Assembly (NCBI GenBank): GCA_937950325.1
Contig: CALFDJ010000006.1
Span: 1 to 59,819, forward strand
DNA length: 59,819 nucleotides
From: an uncultured Collinsella sp.
GTDB lineage: Bacteria; Actinomycetota; Coriobacteriia; Coriobacteriales; Coriobacteriaceae
Direction of reading: 5' to 3'
This document shows positions 43,498 to 51,682 of this stretch, one piece after another. How positions within the stretch are numbered: the first letter of the stretch is position 1; every line of letters starts with the position of its first letter. A program made the translations under genes and the position numbers. The notes below the pieces were generated by a model. The model had not been told where the DNA came from. It made no database searches and saw only the letters and a program-made list of their open reading frames with translations.

Positions 43498-43538
43498 GGA
43501 TTGTTGTATATAGTCCGTTGGCATAAATACAACAATCC
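43498..43538. promoter_or_regulatory. 41-bp palindrome holding two divergent promoters
   Basis: Arms GGATTGTTGTAT (43498-43509) and ATACAACAATCC (43527-43538). Minus promoter: TTGTTG (43530-43535), 17 bases, TATATA (43507-43512), driving the surface protein. Plus promoter: TTGTTG (43501-43506), 17 bases, TAAATA (43524-43529), driving the XRE gene. Each -35 box lies in one arm. A further half site TACAACAATCC lies inside the XRE gene (43570-43580). Confidence 0.75.
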
Positions 43539-43787
43539 ATGACTCTTTTTGTCATGGATATCTCGCCGCTACAACAATCCTTTGGTCTACGCTGCAAAGA
43601 ACTCAGATCAGAGTCTGGTTACTCACAAGAGCAATTTGCGAACCGCATTGACATGGACAGGTCTTACTACGCCTCGATAGAGGTCGGGCGAAGAAATGTC
43701 AGTCTTTCTAACCTCTCTAAAATTGCCAATGGATTCAACATATCAATTGCTGCACTTATGACTGGTGTCACTGATAAAAAGGATTAG
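43539..43787 (+). CDS. XRE-family regulator
   Basis: A protein of 82 residues, or 77 from the inner ATG at 43554. The helix-turn-helix is clear: LRCKELRSESGYSQEQFANR...DRSYYASIEVGRRNVSLSNL. Neither ATG has a ribosome site, and the predicted transcript would start within a few bases of the first ATG, so leaderless translation is likely. It probably binds the 41-bp palindrome next to it, controlling itself and the surface protein. It is AT-rich relative to its neighbours. Confidence 0.88.
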   Translation: MTLFVMDISPLQQSFGLRCKELRSESGYSQEQFANRIDMDRSYYASIEVGRRNVSLSNLSKIANGFNISIAALMTGVTDKKD

Positions 43788-43882
43788 TCCATCATCAGCG
43801 AACGCAGTGAGCGTATCAATCGACGGCGTAGCCGGCGGCAAGGACACGGTACGTGGCCGCGCAGCGAGCTTTGCGAGCGAAG

Positions 43883-43912
43883 GGGACGGCATCGCCGTCC
43901 CTATTTCTTTCT
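43883..43912 (+). terminator. terminator after the XRE gene
   Basis: GGGACGGC-ATC-GCCGTCCC is followed by TATTTCTTT. Confidence 0.85.
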
Positions 43913-43937
43913 AATCTATTTCTCTATATATTGGTTT

Positions 43938-44098
43938 CACCAAAATGGGTATGAAACAAGCTTCTGAACAGGCTTTTTATCAGAGAATTCAAAGCTGCCG
44001 AATCATCAAAATGGTGATATTTTTTACCCAAAAGAGGGAAGCGCTTCACCAAAATGGAACCGACTAACAGCTGTTGAAAACTTTTATCCCCAAAATGG
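43938..44098. repeat. four iteron-like CACCAAAATGG boxes
   Basis: CACCAAAATGG (43938-43948), CATCAAAATGG (44004-44014), CACCAAAATGG (44047-44057) and CCCCAAAATGG (44088-44098). Copies 2 and 4 continue with TGA, giving a partly palindromic ACCA-AAA-TGGT core. The position beside att fits integrase/Xis arm sites or replication iterons. Confidence 0.65.
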
Positions 44099-44230
44099 TG
44101 ATTTCCTGTTTTCAGTGGAAAACTCGGGAAGTCATAATATTTACTTACCAGATTTACAAACGGAAGCGGTTCTTAACCCCAAAACCAGAACAGGTCAGAA
44201 GCAAAAATAACTCCTGACCTGCGATTTTCC

Positions 44231-44306
44231 TGGTGCCCCCGGGCGGATTCGAACCGTCGACACCCGCTTTAGGAGAGCGGTGCTCTATCCCCTGAGCTAC
44301 GGAGGC
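44231..44306 (-). tRNA. tRNA-Arg (anticodon CCU), integration site
   Basis: 76 bases with an encoded CCA end. Acceptor GCCTCCG pairs with CGGGGGC (one G-U); the anticodon arm is CCGCT-CTCCTAA-AGCGG, giving CCU; the T-arm is GTCGACGG-TTCGAAT type. Its 3' 46 bases are rebuilt by the element and duplicated at 29194-29241. A TACACT box upstream on the minus strand fits its promoter. Confidence 0.95.
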
Positions 44307-44598
44307 ATGTTGTACTAGTGTAGCAGATTTGCCCCTTGGCCATGTAGCGCATGGCCACTCATCAAGAAGGCTCTGCAGCGAATTATCGCCGTAGAGCCTT
44401 CTCAATAACGGAAAATTACAACCCAGAATAACGCAAAATAATGGGATGGGGTTTCCTCTAACCACATGTAAGGGAAATTCCATCCCGGTATTCGGCTAAA
44501 AAATGGGACAAGCTTTCCCAACTGGCGCTCAAAAGGAAAATGCATCCCGGAATGAGAACGAATTCCGGGATGCATTTTCCGCCATCTATCGCAGACGA
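44307..44598. other. intergenic stretch with several inverted repeats
   Basis: It holds the tRNA promoter side, a hairpin AGAAGGCTCT/AGAGCCTTCT (44365-44402), an imperfect pair GGGATGGGGTTTCC / GGGAAATTCCATCCC (44443-44486), a smaller GGGACAAGCTTTCCC and the DUF956 terminator. No gene is seen. Confidence 0.55.
44530..44580 (-). terminator. terminator after the DUF956 gene
   Basis: Perfect 19-bp arms (44535-44553 and 44562-44580) with an 8-base loop, followed by CCTTTTG on the minus strand. Confidence 0.85.
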
Positions 44599-44997
44599 CT
44601 AGTCGCCTTTGTGAAAGAGGCTTTTGATGGCAGCAGGGATGCTCTTGGCGCCCTTGGTCGTTACGTCGACAAAGTCGGGCGAACGCACGAGTCTATCCTC
44701 GTCCACGTACTTGCGCACAGCGCGCAGCGTCTCTTTGTCGTCGCGCGTCGAAAACGTAAAGTGACCGTTGTCCTTGGTGAAGATGGCAAAACGCGTAATC
44801 TTCTTGGTGCCGCGCAAAACCTCGGCGGCAATATAGTCGACCTCGTCCCACGGGATTTGAATATAATCCTCGGGATTGCGCTCGTTATAGTACTCAAACG
44901 CCTTATTGCCCACCATCACGTTACCGTGGCTGGTAAGCCCCATCAGGCAGGTTGCCGGCGTTGCCAGATCGACCGTGCTGTTCTGAGATTGCGCCAT
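44599..44997 (-). CDS. DUF956 family protein of the mannose PTS locus
   Basis: A protein of 132 residues matching DUF956 (ManO-like): NVMVGNKAFEYYNERNPEDYIQIPWDEVDYI...FAIFTKDNGHFTFST. The family is found almost only after manXYZ-type PTS genes and is thought to act in their control. The start at 44997 is preceded by GGAGGGCGAGG. A strong terminator lies between manZ and this gene, its T-tract touching the ribosome site, so it is made by read-through or from its own start. Confidence 0.9.
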   Translation of the reverse strand: MAQSQNSTVDLATPATCLMGLTSHGNVMVGNKAFEYYNERNPEDYIQIPWDEVDYIAAEVLRGTKKITRFAIFTKDNGHFTFSTRDDKETLRAVRKYVDEDRLVRSPDFVDVTTKGAKSIPAAIKSLFHKGD

Positions 44998-45013
44998 ACG
45001 CGCCTCGCCCTCC

Positions 45014-45061
45014 AATAAAAACAATCGGACCGCATCCAGTGTACCCACCGGGTGCGGTCCG
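45014..45061 (-). terminator. terminator after manZ, adjoining the DUF956 ribosome site
   Basis: CGGACCGCACCC pairs with GGATGCGGTCCG (one G-U) and is followed by ATTGTTTTTATT on the minus strand. Confidence 0.85.
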
Positions 45062-45117
45062 TTTCAATGGCTCAAAAGCCCTTACCTAGCAACTCTCGGT
45101 CTTAAGCCGAAGCGTGC

Positions 45118-46038
45118 TTACATGAAGCCGCAGAAGCGACCGATGATGCCGACGGCGAAGAGAGCCAGGATGATGACGATCGGGCTGACCTTCTTCTTGA
45201 GGAGCTTGCAGACCAGCAGGGTCAGGCACACGGCGGCAAGGCCGGGGATGAGCTGATCGAGGTTGGCCTGAAGCGTGGTGACCTTCATCTGATCAAGGGC
45301 GGTAGCACCGACGGAGTTGTACATCGTCAGCGCTTCCTTGATACCCTCGGAACCGGAGGGCAGGCTAGCCCAGTCGATAAAGGCGCCAGCAGACTGCTTG
45401 ACCGTGGAGACGATCGGGGTGAAGGAAATGGACACCCAGCGCTCGACCAGGGCGCCGATGATGAACATACCCAGGATGGAAGCGCCCTCGGTGACCTTGC
45501 CCATCAGACCACCGGAGAGGTCCTTGGCGATGGAGGAGCCGACCTTGTAGCCAAACTCCTGCGTGTACCACAGGAAAGCGTAACGGATGATGTTCCACGC
45601 GAAGAAGAACAGCAGCGGACCGACGATGCTGCCGGACATGGCCAGGGAAGCGCCCAGAGCGCCCAGAATCGGGCGAAGGGTGAACCAGAAGACGGGGTCA
45701 CCGACGCCGGCGAGCGGGCCCATCATACCGACCTTGACGCCCTGGATGGCGACGTCGTCAATCGGGGCACCGTTGGCGCGCTCCTCCTCGAGAGCGAGGG
45801 TAACGCCAATGACGGGGGCGGAAACATAGGGGTGGGTGTTATAGAACTCCAGGTGGCGCTTAAGAGCGGCAATCTGGTCATCCTTGCTGGTGTAGAGCTT
45901 CTTGATCGCAGGGATCATTGCGAAGCACCAGCCGCCGTTCTGCATACGCTCGTAGTTCCACGAGCCCTGAAGGAACTGATGACGGAAGCAAACCTTCTTG
46001 CGGTCAGCCTTGGTGAGCTGAATCTTGTTCTCTGCCAT
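45118..46038 (-). CDS. manZ: PTS mannose/fructose/sorbose family subunit IID
   Basis: A protein of 306 residues: FRHQFLQGSWNYERMQNGGWCFAMIPAIKKLY at the N terminus, GVKVGMMGPLAGVGDPVFWFT in the middle and several C-terminal membrane helices. With IIC it forms the sugar channel. AGGGGAG lies eight bases before the ATG at 46038; an in-frame GTG at 46047 is less likely. It is the last of the three PTS genes before a terminator. Confidence 0.95.
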   Translation of the reverse strand: MAENKIQLTKADRKKVCFRHQFLQGSWNYERMQNGGWCFAMIPAIKKLYTSKDDQIAALKRHLEFYNTHPYVSAPVIGVTLALEEERANGAPIDDVAIQGVKVGMMGPLAGVGDPVFWFTLRPILGALGASLAMSGSIVGPLLFFFAWNIIRYAFLWYTQEFGYKVGSSIAKDLSGGLMGKVTEGASILGMFIIGALVERWVSISFTPIVSTVKQSAGAFIDWASLPSGSEGIKEALTMYNSVGATALDQMKVTTLQANLDQLIPGLAAVCLTLLVCKLLKKKVSPIVIILALFAVGIIGRFCGFM

Positions 46039-46054
46039 ATGTATCACTCCCCTC

Positions 46055-46873
46055 CTACTCGTAATCGTTCAGAATGTCGCCGAGCGGGTCGCCGGAGCCA
46101 CCGCCCATGCCGCCACCCTGCTTGGCCAGATCCTTAAGGCCAAGGTAGATGAGGGCAAGGGAGATGCCGATGAGACCAAGGGCGATCAGCGTGAGCTGAG
46201 GGATGGCAGCAAGGACAAAGCCGAGGACGAAGAACGGCCAGGTCTCCTTGGTGGCCATCATGTTGATGACCATGGCGTAACCGACGGAAGCGACCATGCC
46301 GCCGCCGACAGCCATGCCGCCGGACAGCCAGTCGGGCATAGCGTTAAGCGCGTTGGTAACGGCCTCGGCCGGGATGACGCACAGAAGCACTGCCGGGATG
46401 GCGATACGAAGGCCCTGCATGAGGATGGCAGCATACTGCCAGCGCTCGATGCCGGAGAAGTCGCCCTTCTCGGCGCAACCGTCCATGGCGTGAGCGATAG
46501 CGGTAGCAATGGTACGGCAGATCATGGTCAGGAACAGACCAGCGACCGACAGCGGGACGGCGACGGCGATAGCGGTGGTAACGGCCTTGGCCGAATCGGT
46601 GGCGCCACCGTTGAGGGCGAGCACCATGATGATCGAAGAAGCGACCGAGGCCAGAGCGGCGTCAGGCGCGACAGCGGCGCCGACGTTAGCCCAGCCAAGG
46701 GCCATCATCTGGAGCGAACCGCCCAGGAGGATGCCCTCCTGAAGGTGACCGGTTACGAGACCGATAAGCGTGCATGCCACGAGCGGCTGATGGAACTGGA
46801 ACTCATCCAGAATGCCTTCCATACCGGCAAGCAACGCGACAATCGCAACAAGCAGAATAGTGATTGCAGACAT
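46055..46873 (-). CDS. manY: PTS mannose/fructose/sorbose family subunit IIC
   Basis: A protein of 272 residues, strongly hydrophobic, with the family signatures QPLVACTLIGLVTGHLQEGILLGGSLQMMALG and VGAAVAPD. A Gly-rich tail (KQGGGMGGGSGDP) is a common ending in this family. The gene lies 18 bases after manX and 16 bases before manZ. Confidence 0.95.
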   Translation of the reverse strand: MSAITILLVAIVALLAGMEGILDEFQFHQPLVACTLIGLVTGHLQEGILLGGSLQMMALGWANVGAAVAPDAALASVASSIIMVLALNGGATDSAKAVTTAIAVAVPLSVAGLFLTMICRTIATAIAHAMDGCAEKGDFSGIERWQYAAILMQGLRIAIPAVLLCVIPAEAVTNALNAMPDWLSGGMAVGGGMVASVGYAMVINMMATKETWPFFVLGFVLAAIPQLTLIALGLIGISLALIYLGLKDLAKQGGGMGGGSGDPLGDILNDYE

Positions 46874-46891
46874 GTATCGGACCCTCCTTTA

Positions 46892-47881
46892 CTATGCTTG
46901 AGCGGCCAGTTCGGCCTTAGCTTTCTTCAACATGGCGTCGAGATCCTCGGAGGAATCCGAAGGAACCTTGCGGACCTCGAACTTGACGCCCTTGGCCTTG
47001 AGGGCCTCGAGAGTCTTAACGTCATCATCGCCCATAGCGACGGCGTTGGTGACGACGACCTTGCCCTTGGAGTGAGCCATGGAACCGATGTTGACTTCCT
47101 TGATGTCGACACCGGCCTCGATGGCCTTGAGCAGATCCTGCGGGTTCTCAAAGAGCAGCATGGCCTTGGTGTCACCAAAGCGCGTGTCCTTGACGACCTC
47201 GGCCATCTTCTTGATGGGCACGACGTTGGCATGGACTCCCGGAGGGGCAGCCTGCTCGATCATGGTCTTGCGGAGCTCGTCGTGAGCAACGCCGTCGGAA
47301 ACCACGATGATGCGGTTGGGGTTGATCTGCTTGGTCCACGTGGTGGCCACCTGACCATGAAGCAGACGGGTGTCGATACGGACGTGGGCGATCTTGATGT
47401 GCCCATCGCCGATGACCGTTCCCGGAGGGATGGCGCCTGCAGGAGCAGCGGCGGCCGCAGCCGGCTTCTTCTCCTCGGGCTCCAGAGACTCGGGCTTGAC
47501 ACGCACGCCAGCCTTAGCCTCAGTCACGAGATGTTTTGCGATCGCATGTGCAGTGTTCTTTGCGTCAAAGCGCTGCGAATATGCCTCGATGAGCATAGGC
47601 AGGTTGACACCGGTGACGATAGCCCAGGAATCGTGGCCCTCGATGAGCCCGCTGATCTGGTTGAACGGCGTGCCGCCCCACAGATCAACGAGGAAGAGCA
47701 CCTGCTCCTGGTCCTCGAAGGAAGCGACTGCTTCCTCGACCTTGGCACGGAAGTCGTCGGGGCCCATGCTCGGCTCGAGCGAGACCACGGCAACAGACGG
47801 CTGATCGCCAAAGACCATCGAGCCCGTCTGCTTGATTCCAGCTGCCAAGTCCCCGTGGCTAGCAAGAACAATACTTACCAT
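46892..47881 (-). CDS. manX: PTS mannose family fused subunit IIAB
   Basis: A protein of 329 residues. The IIA domain (~1-130) has the phospho-His in SIVLASHGDLA; an Ala/Pro linker (~143-160) leads to IIB (~168-329) with its phospho-His in RIDTRLLHGQV. Phosphate passes from HPr through both to the sugar. The ATG at 47881 has AGGAGG seven bases upstream. The fused IIAB form is typical of mannose/glucose transporters. It may also serve as a phosphate source for EII proteins lacking IIA, but not for the glucose-family EIIBC here, which needs another IIA type. Confidence 0.95.
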   Translation of the reverse strand: MVSIVLASHGDLAAGIKQTGSMVFGDQPSVAVVSLEPSMGPDDFRAKVEEAVASFEDQEQVLFLVDLWGGTPFNQISGLIEGHDSWAIVTGVNLPMLIEAYSQRFDAKNTAHAIAKHLVTEAKAGVRVKPESLEPEEKKPAAAAAAPAGAIPPGTVIGDGHIKIAHVRIDTRLLHGQVATTWTKQINPNRIIVVSDGVAHDELRKTMIEQAAPPGVHANVVPIKKMAEVVKDTRFGDTKAMLLFENPQDLLKAIEAGVDIKEVNIGSMAHSKGKVVVTNAVAMGDDDVKTLEALKAKGVKFEVRKVPSDSSEDLDAMLKKAKAELAAQA

Positions 47882-48286
47882 CACATAACCTCCTTTTTGT
47901 CTACGTATTTCCTACACGACATGAAAGGAGTATACCTGTTTGGATTGTGGAATTATAGCTAAATCCGCAAAAGGTTGGATTATTTGTTTAAACGTCTAGG
48001 TTTGTTACAAGTTGATTACGTTACTGCTTTTTGACTCATTACACGACAAGGCGTCGCTCATCAAGCTATGTATTTTATAGATACAAGCAAGCTGTTCATT
48101 AATATCGATATTAAGCAAGTGCGAATGTGCTCGTACTGTCACTATTTTGTTTAAACAGACATGGCTTGACTATTTGCACGACTTATGCTCAACAAAACTA
48201 CTCAAAAAAGTTGCGGTGAAATAGTTCTTGTTTAAGAGTCAGAAGGCTGGATTTAGGAACTATTTCACCGCAACTTATAGGGGATC
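47882..48286. promoter_or_regulatory. long AT-rich control region of the mannose PTS operon
   Basis: It holds a TATAAT-like box on the minus strand (47952-47957), two TTGTTTAAAC boxes (47984-47993 and 48147-48156), a perfect palindrome TTAATATCGATATTAA (48099-48114), a TGTAT...ATACA pair (48069-48085) and the hypA terminator. No gene is seen; the density of palindromes suggests several bound regulators. Confidence 0.5.
48204..48276 (-). terminator. terminator of hypA with 20-bp arms
   Basis: AAGTTGCGGTGAAATAGTTC (48208-48227) and its exact complement (48257-48276) with a 29-base loop; on the minus strand the arm ends in CTTTTTTG. Confidence 0.88.
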
Positions 48287-48715
48287 CTAGACGATGTGGA
48301 GTGGGTTGGCGGCGTCGACGGCATCGGGCGCGTCGGAAGGGCCGTCGGGGGCAGCGCCTGCCGGATCCTCTTCGGGGGTCTCGATCTGTTTGATCATGAC
48401 CTCTTGGCCCTGCAGCAAATAGGTCTCGCCGCTACCGCAATGGGGACAGGCCTTGCCGTGCTCGACCGTCGCGTAGTCGCAGCCACACGCCTCGCAATGT
48501 GTCACGGCCTCAACGGGCTCCACGATAAGCTCTGCACCCTCGGTGATGGGCTTTTTATCTGCCGCCCAGCGCCAAGCGTCGAGTAGCAAGTCGGGAACGA
48601 CGCCCGAGACCTCGCCCAGCAGCAGCGTGACGCTCGAAACGCGACGCACGCCATTGGCGCGCGCCACGTTCTCGACATCGCGAATGATGTGATAGACGAT
48701 TCCCAATTCATGCAA
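48287..48715 (-). CDS. hypA: HypA-family nickel metallochaperone, TTG start
   Basis: A protein of 142 residues beginning HELGIVYHIIRDV, the conserved nickel-binding N terminus, with TTG as the start codon (48715) and AAAGGG upstream; no ATG fits. A zinc finger CEACGC...CPHCGS follows at ~72-95, and the last ~30 residues are an acidic Ala/Pro/Asp tail beyond the usual end. HypA delivers nickel to hydrogenases or urease; no such enzyme or other hyp gene is in this window. The oxidoreductase gene lies ~100 bases upstream on the same strand. Confidence 0.9.
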   Translation of the reverse strand: MHELGIVYHIIRDVENVARANGVRRVSSVTLLLGEVSGVVPDLLLDAWRWAADKKPITEGAELIVEPVEAVTHCEACGCDYATVEHGKACPHCGSGETYLLQGQEVMIKQIETPEEDPAGAAPDGPSDAPDAVDAANPLHIV

Positions 48716-48811
48716 GGCGAAACCCTTTCTGCAGAGGTTGATTCGATGCAAACTCAAAGCAAGGGGACGACGAGATCTAGTCTGCGCCGTCCCCTTACCC
48801 GCCATGGCTAC

Positions 48812-51589
48812 CTATTTACGACCAAATTTAATCTTGATGGCACGCTTTAGAGCATACTTGCCAAGGCTTGGGAGCTTTTGCTCGTATTTGACCATCGTTG
48901 AGCACTCGGGGCGGTCGCGATCCAGATGGATGGCGTCGAACGCGCACTTGGTGGTGCACAGGCCGCAGCCGATGCACTTGTTGGGGTCGACGATCGAGGC
49001 GCCGCAGCCCAGGCAACGGGCGGTCTCGGCGCGCACCTGCTCCTCGGTAAAGGTCTCAACATACTCGCTAAACGGCGCAGACTTCTCGCGTTCGCGGTCC
49101 ACATGCGCAACCTCGCGGCTCGCGTTGTCGTAGCTCTCGAGCACAACGTCGTTGCGGTCGAGCGCGGTGTAGCGGCGCTGGTTGCGGCCGATGGTGAGCG
49201 TGGAGCCCGGCTGCACGAAGCGATGGATGGACACGGCGGCCTCGTGACCGGCGGCGATGGCATCGATGGCAAAGCTCGGACCGGTATAGACGTCGCCGCC
49301 CACAAAGATGTCGGACTCGGCGGTCTGATAGGTCTGGGGATCGGCAAGGGCACCCTGGCCGCGGCCGAGCTCCACCTTGGAGCCAGCCAGCAGGTCGCCC
49401 CACACAATGGACTGCCCGATCGACATGACGACACGATCGGCATCGACGCGGCGCAGATCGTTCTCGTCGTACTCGGGCGCAAAACGGCCTTCGTCGTCAA
49501 AGACACGCGTGCAGCGCTTGAAGGTGATACCGCACACACGACCGGCCTCGTCCAAGTGAATCTCCTTGGGGCCCCAGCCACAGCTGATGTGAGCGCCGTC
49601 CTCAACGGCCTCGCGACGCTCCTCCTCGCTGGCGGGCATCTGGGCCTCGCTCTCCAGGCAGAACATCTCAACATGCTCAGAGCCCAGACGGCAGGCGTTG
49701 CGGGCAACGTCGATGGCCACGTTGCCGCCGCCCACCACAATGGTGCGGCCGGGCAGCGCGTCGATCTTGCCACTGTTGACCTCGCGCAAAAAGTCGACGG
49801 CCACGGCCACGTCCTCGGCATCCTCACCCGGAATACCGGCGAGGCGGCCGCCCTGGCAGCCAATGGCAACGTAGAAGGCCTTAAAGCCCTGCGCGCGCAG
49901 CTCGTCGAGCGTCACGTCTCGACCGACTTCCACGCCATAGCGGAACTCGGCACCCATCAGGCGAATGACCTCGACCTCGGCCTCGATAACATCCTTCTGC
50001 AGCTTAAAGCTGGGAATACCGTAGGTGAGCATGCCGCCCGGGTGCTCGTTCTTCTCGAATACGACGGGCTTGTAGCCCTTCTCGGCCAGATAGAAGGCAC
50101 AGGACAGGCCGGCCGGACCGGCACCGATAATGGCAATCTTCTGATCGAAGCCGCCAGCGCGCGTCGGCGTCACCACAGGTGGGACATAGCGGGTCGCGGC
50201 ATCCAGATCGCGCTGGGCGATAAACTTCTTGACCTCGTCGATGGCCACGGCGGCGTCCACACGGCCGCGGGTGCAGGCATCCTCACAGCGGCGGTTGCAC
50301 ACACGGCCGCAGATAGCGGGCAGCGGGTTCTCGCGCTTAATGAGTGCTAGGGCCTCGTCATAGCGACCCTGAGCCGCGAGCTTCAAATAGCCCTGAACGG
50401 CAACGTGCGCGGGGCAGGCCGTCTTGCAGGGAGCGGTGCCGGACTCATGCGTCTCGATACGGTTGTCGTTGCGGTAGTTGGGCGACCACTTGGTGTGATC
50501 CCATTTGGTGGCGTCGGGCAGCTCCTGGCGCGGATACTCGGGCACCTGTCCGCCGGCCTTTTTGCTGCAGAGCTTCTGGCCGAGCTTGGCGGCGCCGGCC
50601 GGGCACACCTCAACGCAGCGACCGCAGGCAACGCACTTGTCCTTCTCGACCTTGGCGACATAGGCCGAGCGCGACAGGTTGGGCGTGTTGAACAGCTGAG
50701 AGGTGCGCAGGGCATAACACACGTTGACGTTGCAGTTGCAGATAGCGAAGATCTTGTTCTCGCCGTCGATATTGGTGATCTGGTGCACAAAGCCGTTGTC
50801 CTCGGCCTGGCGCAGGATGTCGTAGACCTCGTCGCGCGTCACGTAATGGCCGCGGTCGGTCTCAACCACATAGTCGGCCATATCGCCCACGGCAATGCAC
50901 CAGTCGGCGGGGTCGTCGGCGCAGCCCTCACCCATCACGCGACGGCTCGCGCGGCAGCTGCAGGTGCTAGCGGCATATTTGCCATCGTATTTGTCGAGCC
51001 AGTGCTCGATATGCTCGATCGGCACCGAGGTGCTCGCGGCGTCGATGGCCTTCTCGACCGGAATGACGTGCATGCCGATGCCGGCGCCTCCGGGCGGCAC
51101 CATCGGCGTGGCCTTGGACAGCGGTCCCTTGGACGCCTGCTCAAAGAACTTGGCATAGACCGGGTGCTCCTCGAGCTGGCTCACGCGCATGTTGAGGAAC
51201 TCGGCGGAACCCGGTACCAGCATGGGCAGCACCCACTGCTTGGCGCGCTCGGGATTTTCCCAGTTGTACTCGAGCAGACCCGTGTAGCTCATGTCGTCGA
51301 GCATCTTCTCAATCTGGGCCTCGGGCATGCCGGTGAGCTTGACCATCTCGGGCAGCGTGTAGGGACGACGCATCTTCATCTTGCAGAGCACCTCGGCCTG
51401 TTCATCGGTCGCGGCCTCGGCAAACGACCAGTACTCGTAGCCCAGCAGCTCGTCGCGATGCAGCAGACGGTTAGTGCAGTGCTCGCACAGCTTGACGATT
51501 GCCTCGCGCGGATGTTCCGGCAGCGGCGGCACGAACTCCGAACCGATGTCAGGCTCGGTGTAGCTAATTCCCGGTCCATTGAGAATCAT
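48812..51589 (-). CDS. FAD/NAD(P)-dependent Fe-S oxidoreductase, GltD-like
   Basis: A protein of 925 residues. N-terminal ~350 residues: unusual Cys-rich region (STCSCRASRRVMGEGC; AICNCNVNVCYA), then a 4Fe-4S motif (CVACGRCVEVCP). Next a GltD-type Cys domain (ACPAHVAVQGYLKLA; CGRVCNRRCEDAC), an FAD-binding fold (IAIIGAGPAGLSCAFYLA), an NAD(P) fold (IVVGGGNVAIDVARNA) and a C-terminal ferredoxin pair (CLGCG; CIGCGLCTTKC). It should pass electrons between NAD(P)H and an unknown partner in the cytosol. It is divergent from a TetR gene across two clear operators. The substrate is not known. Confidence 0.9.
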   Translation of the reverse strand: MILNGPGISYTEPDIGSEFVPPLPEHPREAIVKLCEHCTNRLLHRDELLGYEYWSFAEAATDEQAEVLCKMKMRRPYTLPEMVKLTGMPEAQIEKMLDDMSYTGLLEYNWENPERAKQWVLPMLVPGSAEFLNMRVSQLEEHPVYAKFFEQASKGPLSKATPMVPPGGAGIGMHVIPVEKAIDAASTSVPIEHIEHWLDKYDGKYAASTCSCRASRRVMGEGCADDPADWCIAVGDMADYVVETDRGHYVTRDEVYDILRQAEDNGFVHQITNIDGENKIFAICNCNVNVCYALRTSQLFNTPNLSRSAYVAKVEKDKCVACGRCVEVCPAGAAKLGQKLCSKKAGGQVPEYPRQELPDATKWDHTKWSPNYRNDNRIETHESGTAPCKTACPAHVAVQGYLKLAAQGRYDEALALIKRENPLPAICGRVCNRRCEDACTRGRVDAAVAIDEVKKFIAQRDLDAATRYVPPVVTPTRAGGFDQKIAIIGAGPAGLSCAFYLAEKGYKPVVFEKNEHPGGMLTYGIPSFKLQKDVIEAEVEVIRLMGAEFRYGVEVGRDVTLDELRAQGFKAFYVAIGCQGGRLAGIPGEDAEDVAVAVDFLREVNSGKIDALPGRTIVVGGGNVAIDVARNACRLGSEHVEMFCLESEAQMPASEEERREAVEDGAHISCGWGPKEIHLDEAGRVCGITFKRCTRVFDDEGRFAPEYDENDLRRVDADRVVMSIGQSIVWGDLLAGSKVELGRGQGALADPQTYQTAESDIFVGGDVYTGPSFAIDAIAAGHEAAVSIHRFVQPGSTLTIGRNQRRYTALDRNDVVLESYDNASREVAHVDREREKSAPFSEYVETFTEEQVRAETARCLGCGASIVDPNKCIGCGLCTTKCAFDAIHLDRDRPECSTMVKYEQKLPSLGKYALKRAIKIKFGRK

Positions 51590-51682
51590 GGTTGTCCCTT
51601 CTCTTGCCGCAGTCCGACGAGGCCGCAGCACCCCTCTTTTTTGCAGGCCGGACATGCCCCCATGCCGTTCACCCGCCATTAG

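Larger units (their letters stand above)
43788..44230. other. element right end, terminator and repeated CACCAAAATGG motif
   Basis: After the XRE terminator the DNA is AT-rich and contains four related 11-mers at 43938, 44004, 44047 and 44088, then the tRNA gene. On the minus strand, next to the tRNA 3' end, CAGGTCAG/CTGACCTG could form a hairpin. No gene is seen. Confidence 0.55.
29194..44276. mobile_element. integrative mobilizable element in tRNA-Arg(CCU), ~15 kb
   Basis: Direct repeats of 48 bp (29194-29241 and 44229-44276) flank an integrase next to one end, an Xis-like protein, a RepL-like winged helix, MobC and relaxase, and cargo: a coiled-coil protein, three metallophosphoesterases, a lipoprotein and a large surface protein. 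No type IV secretion genes are seen, so it would need a helper to move. Base composition varies sharply inside: an AT-rich integrase and XRE gene beside very GC-rich IS30 and phosphoesterase genes, pointing to a mosaic origin. Confidence 0.85.

Noticed and set aside
44154..44483. 109-codon frame covering the tRNA
   Set aside because: It overlaps an intact tRNA gene in full and has no start signal.
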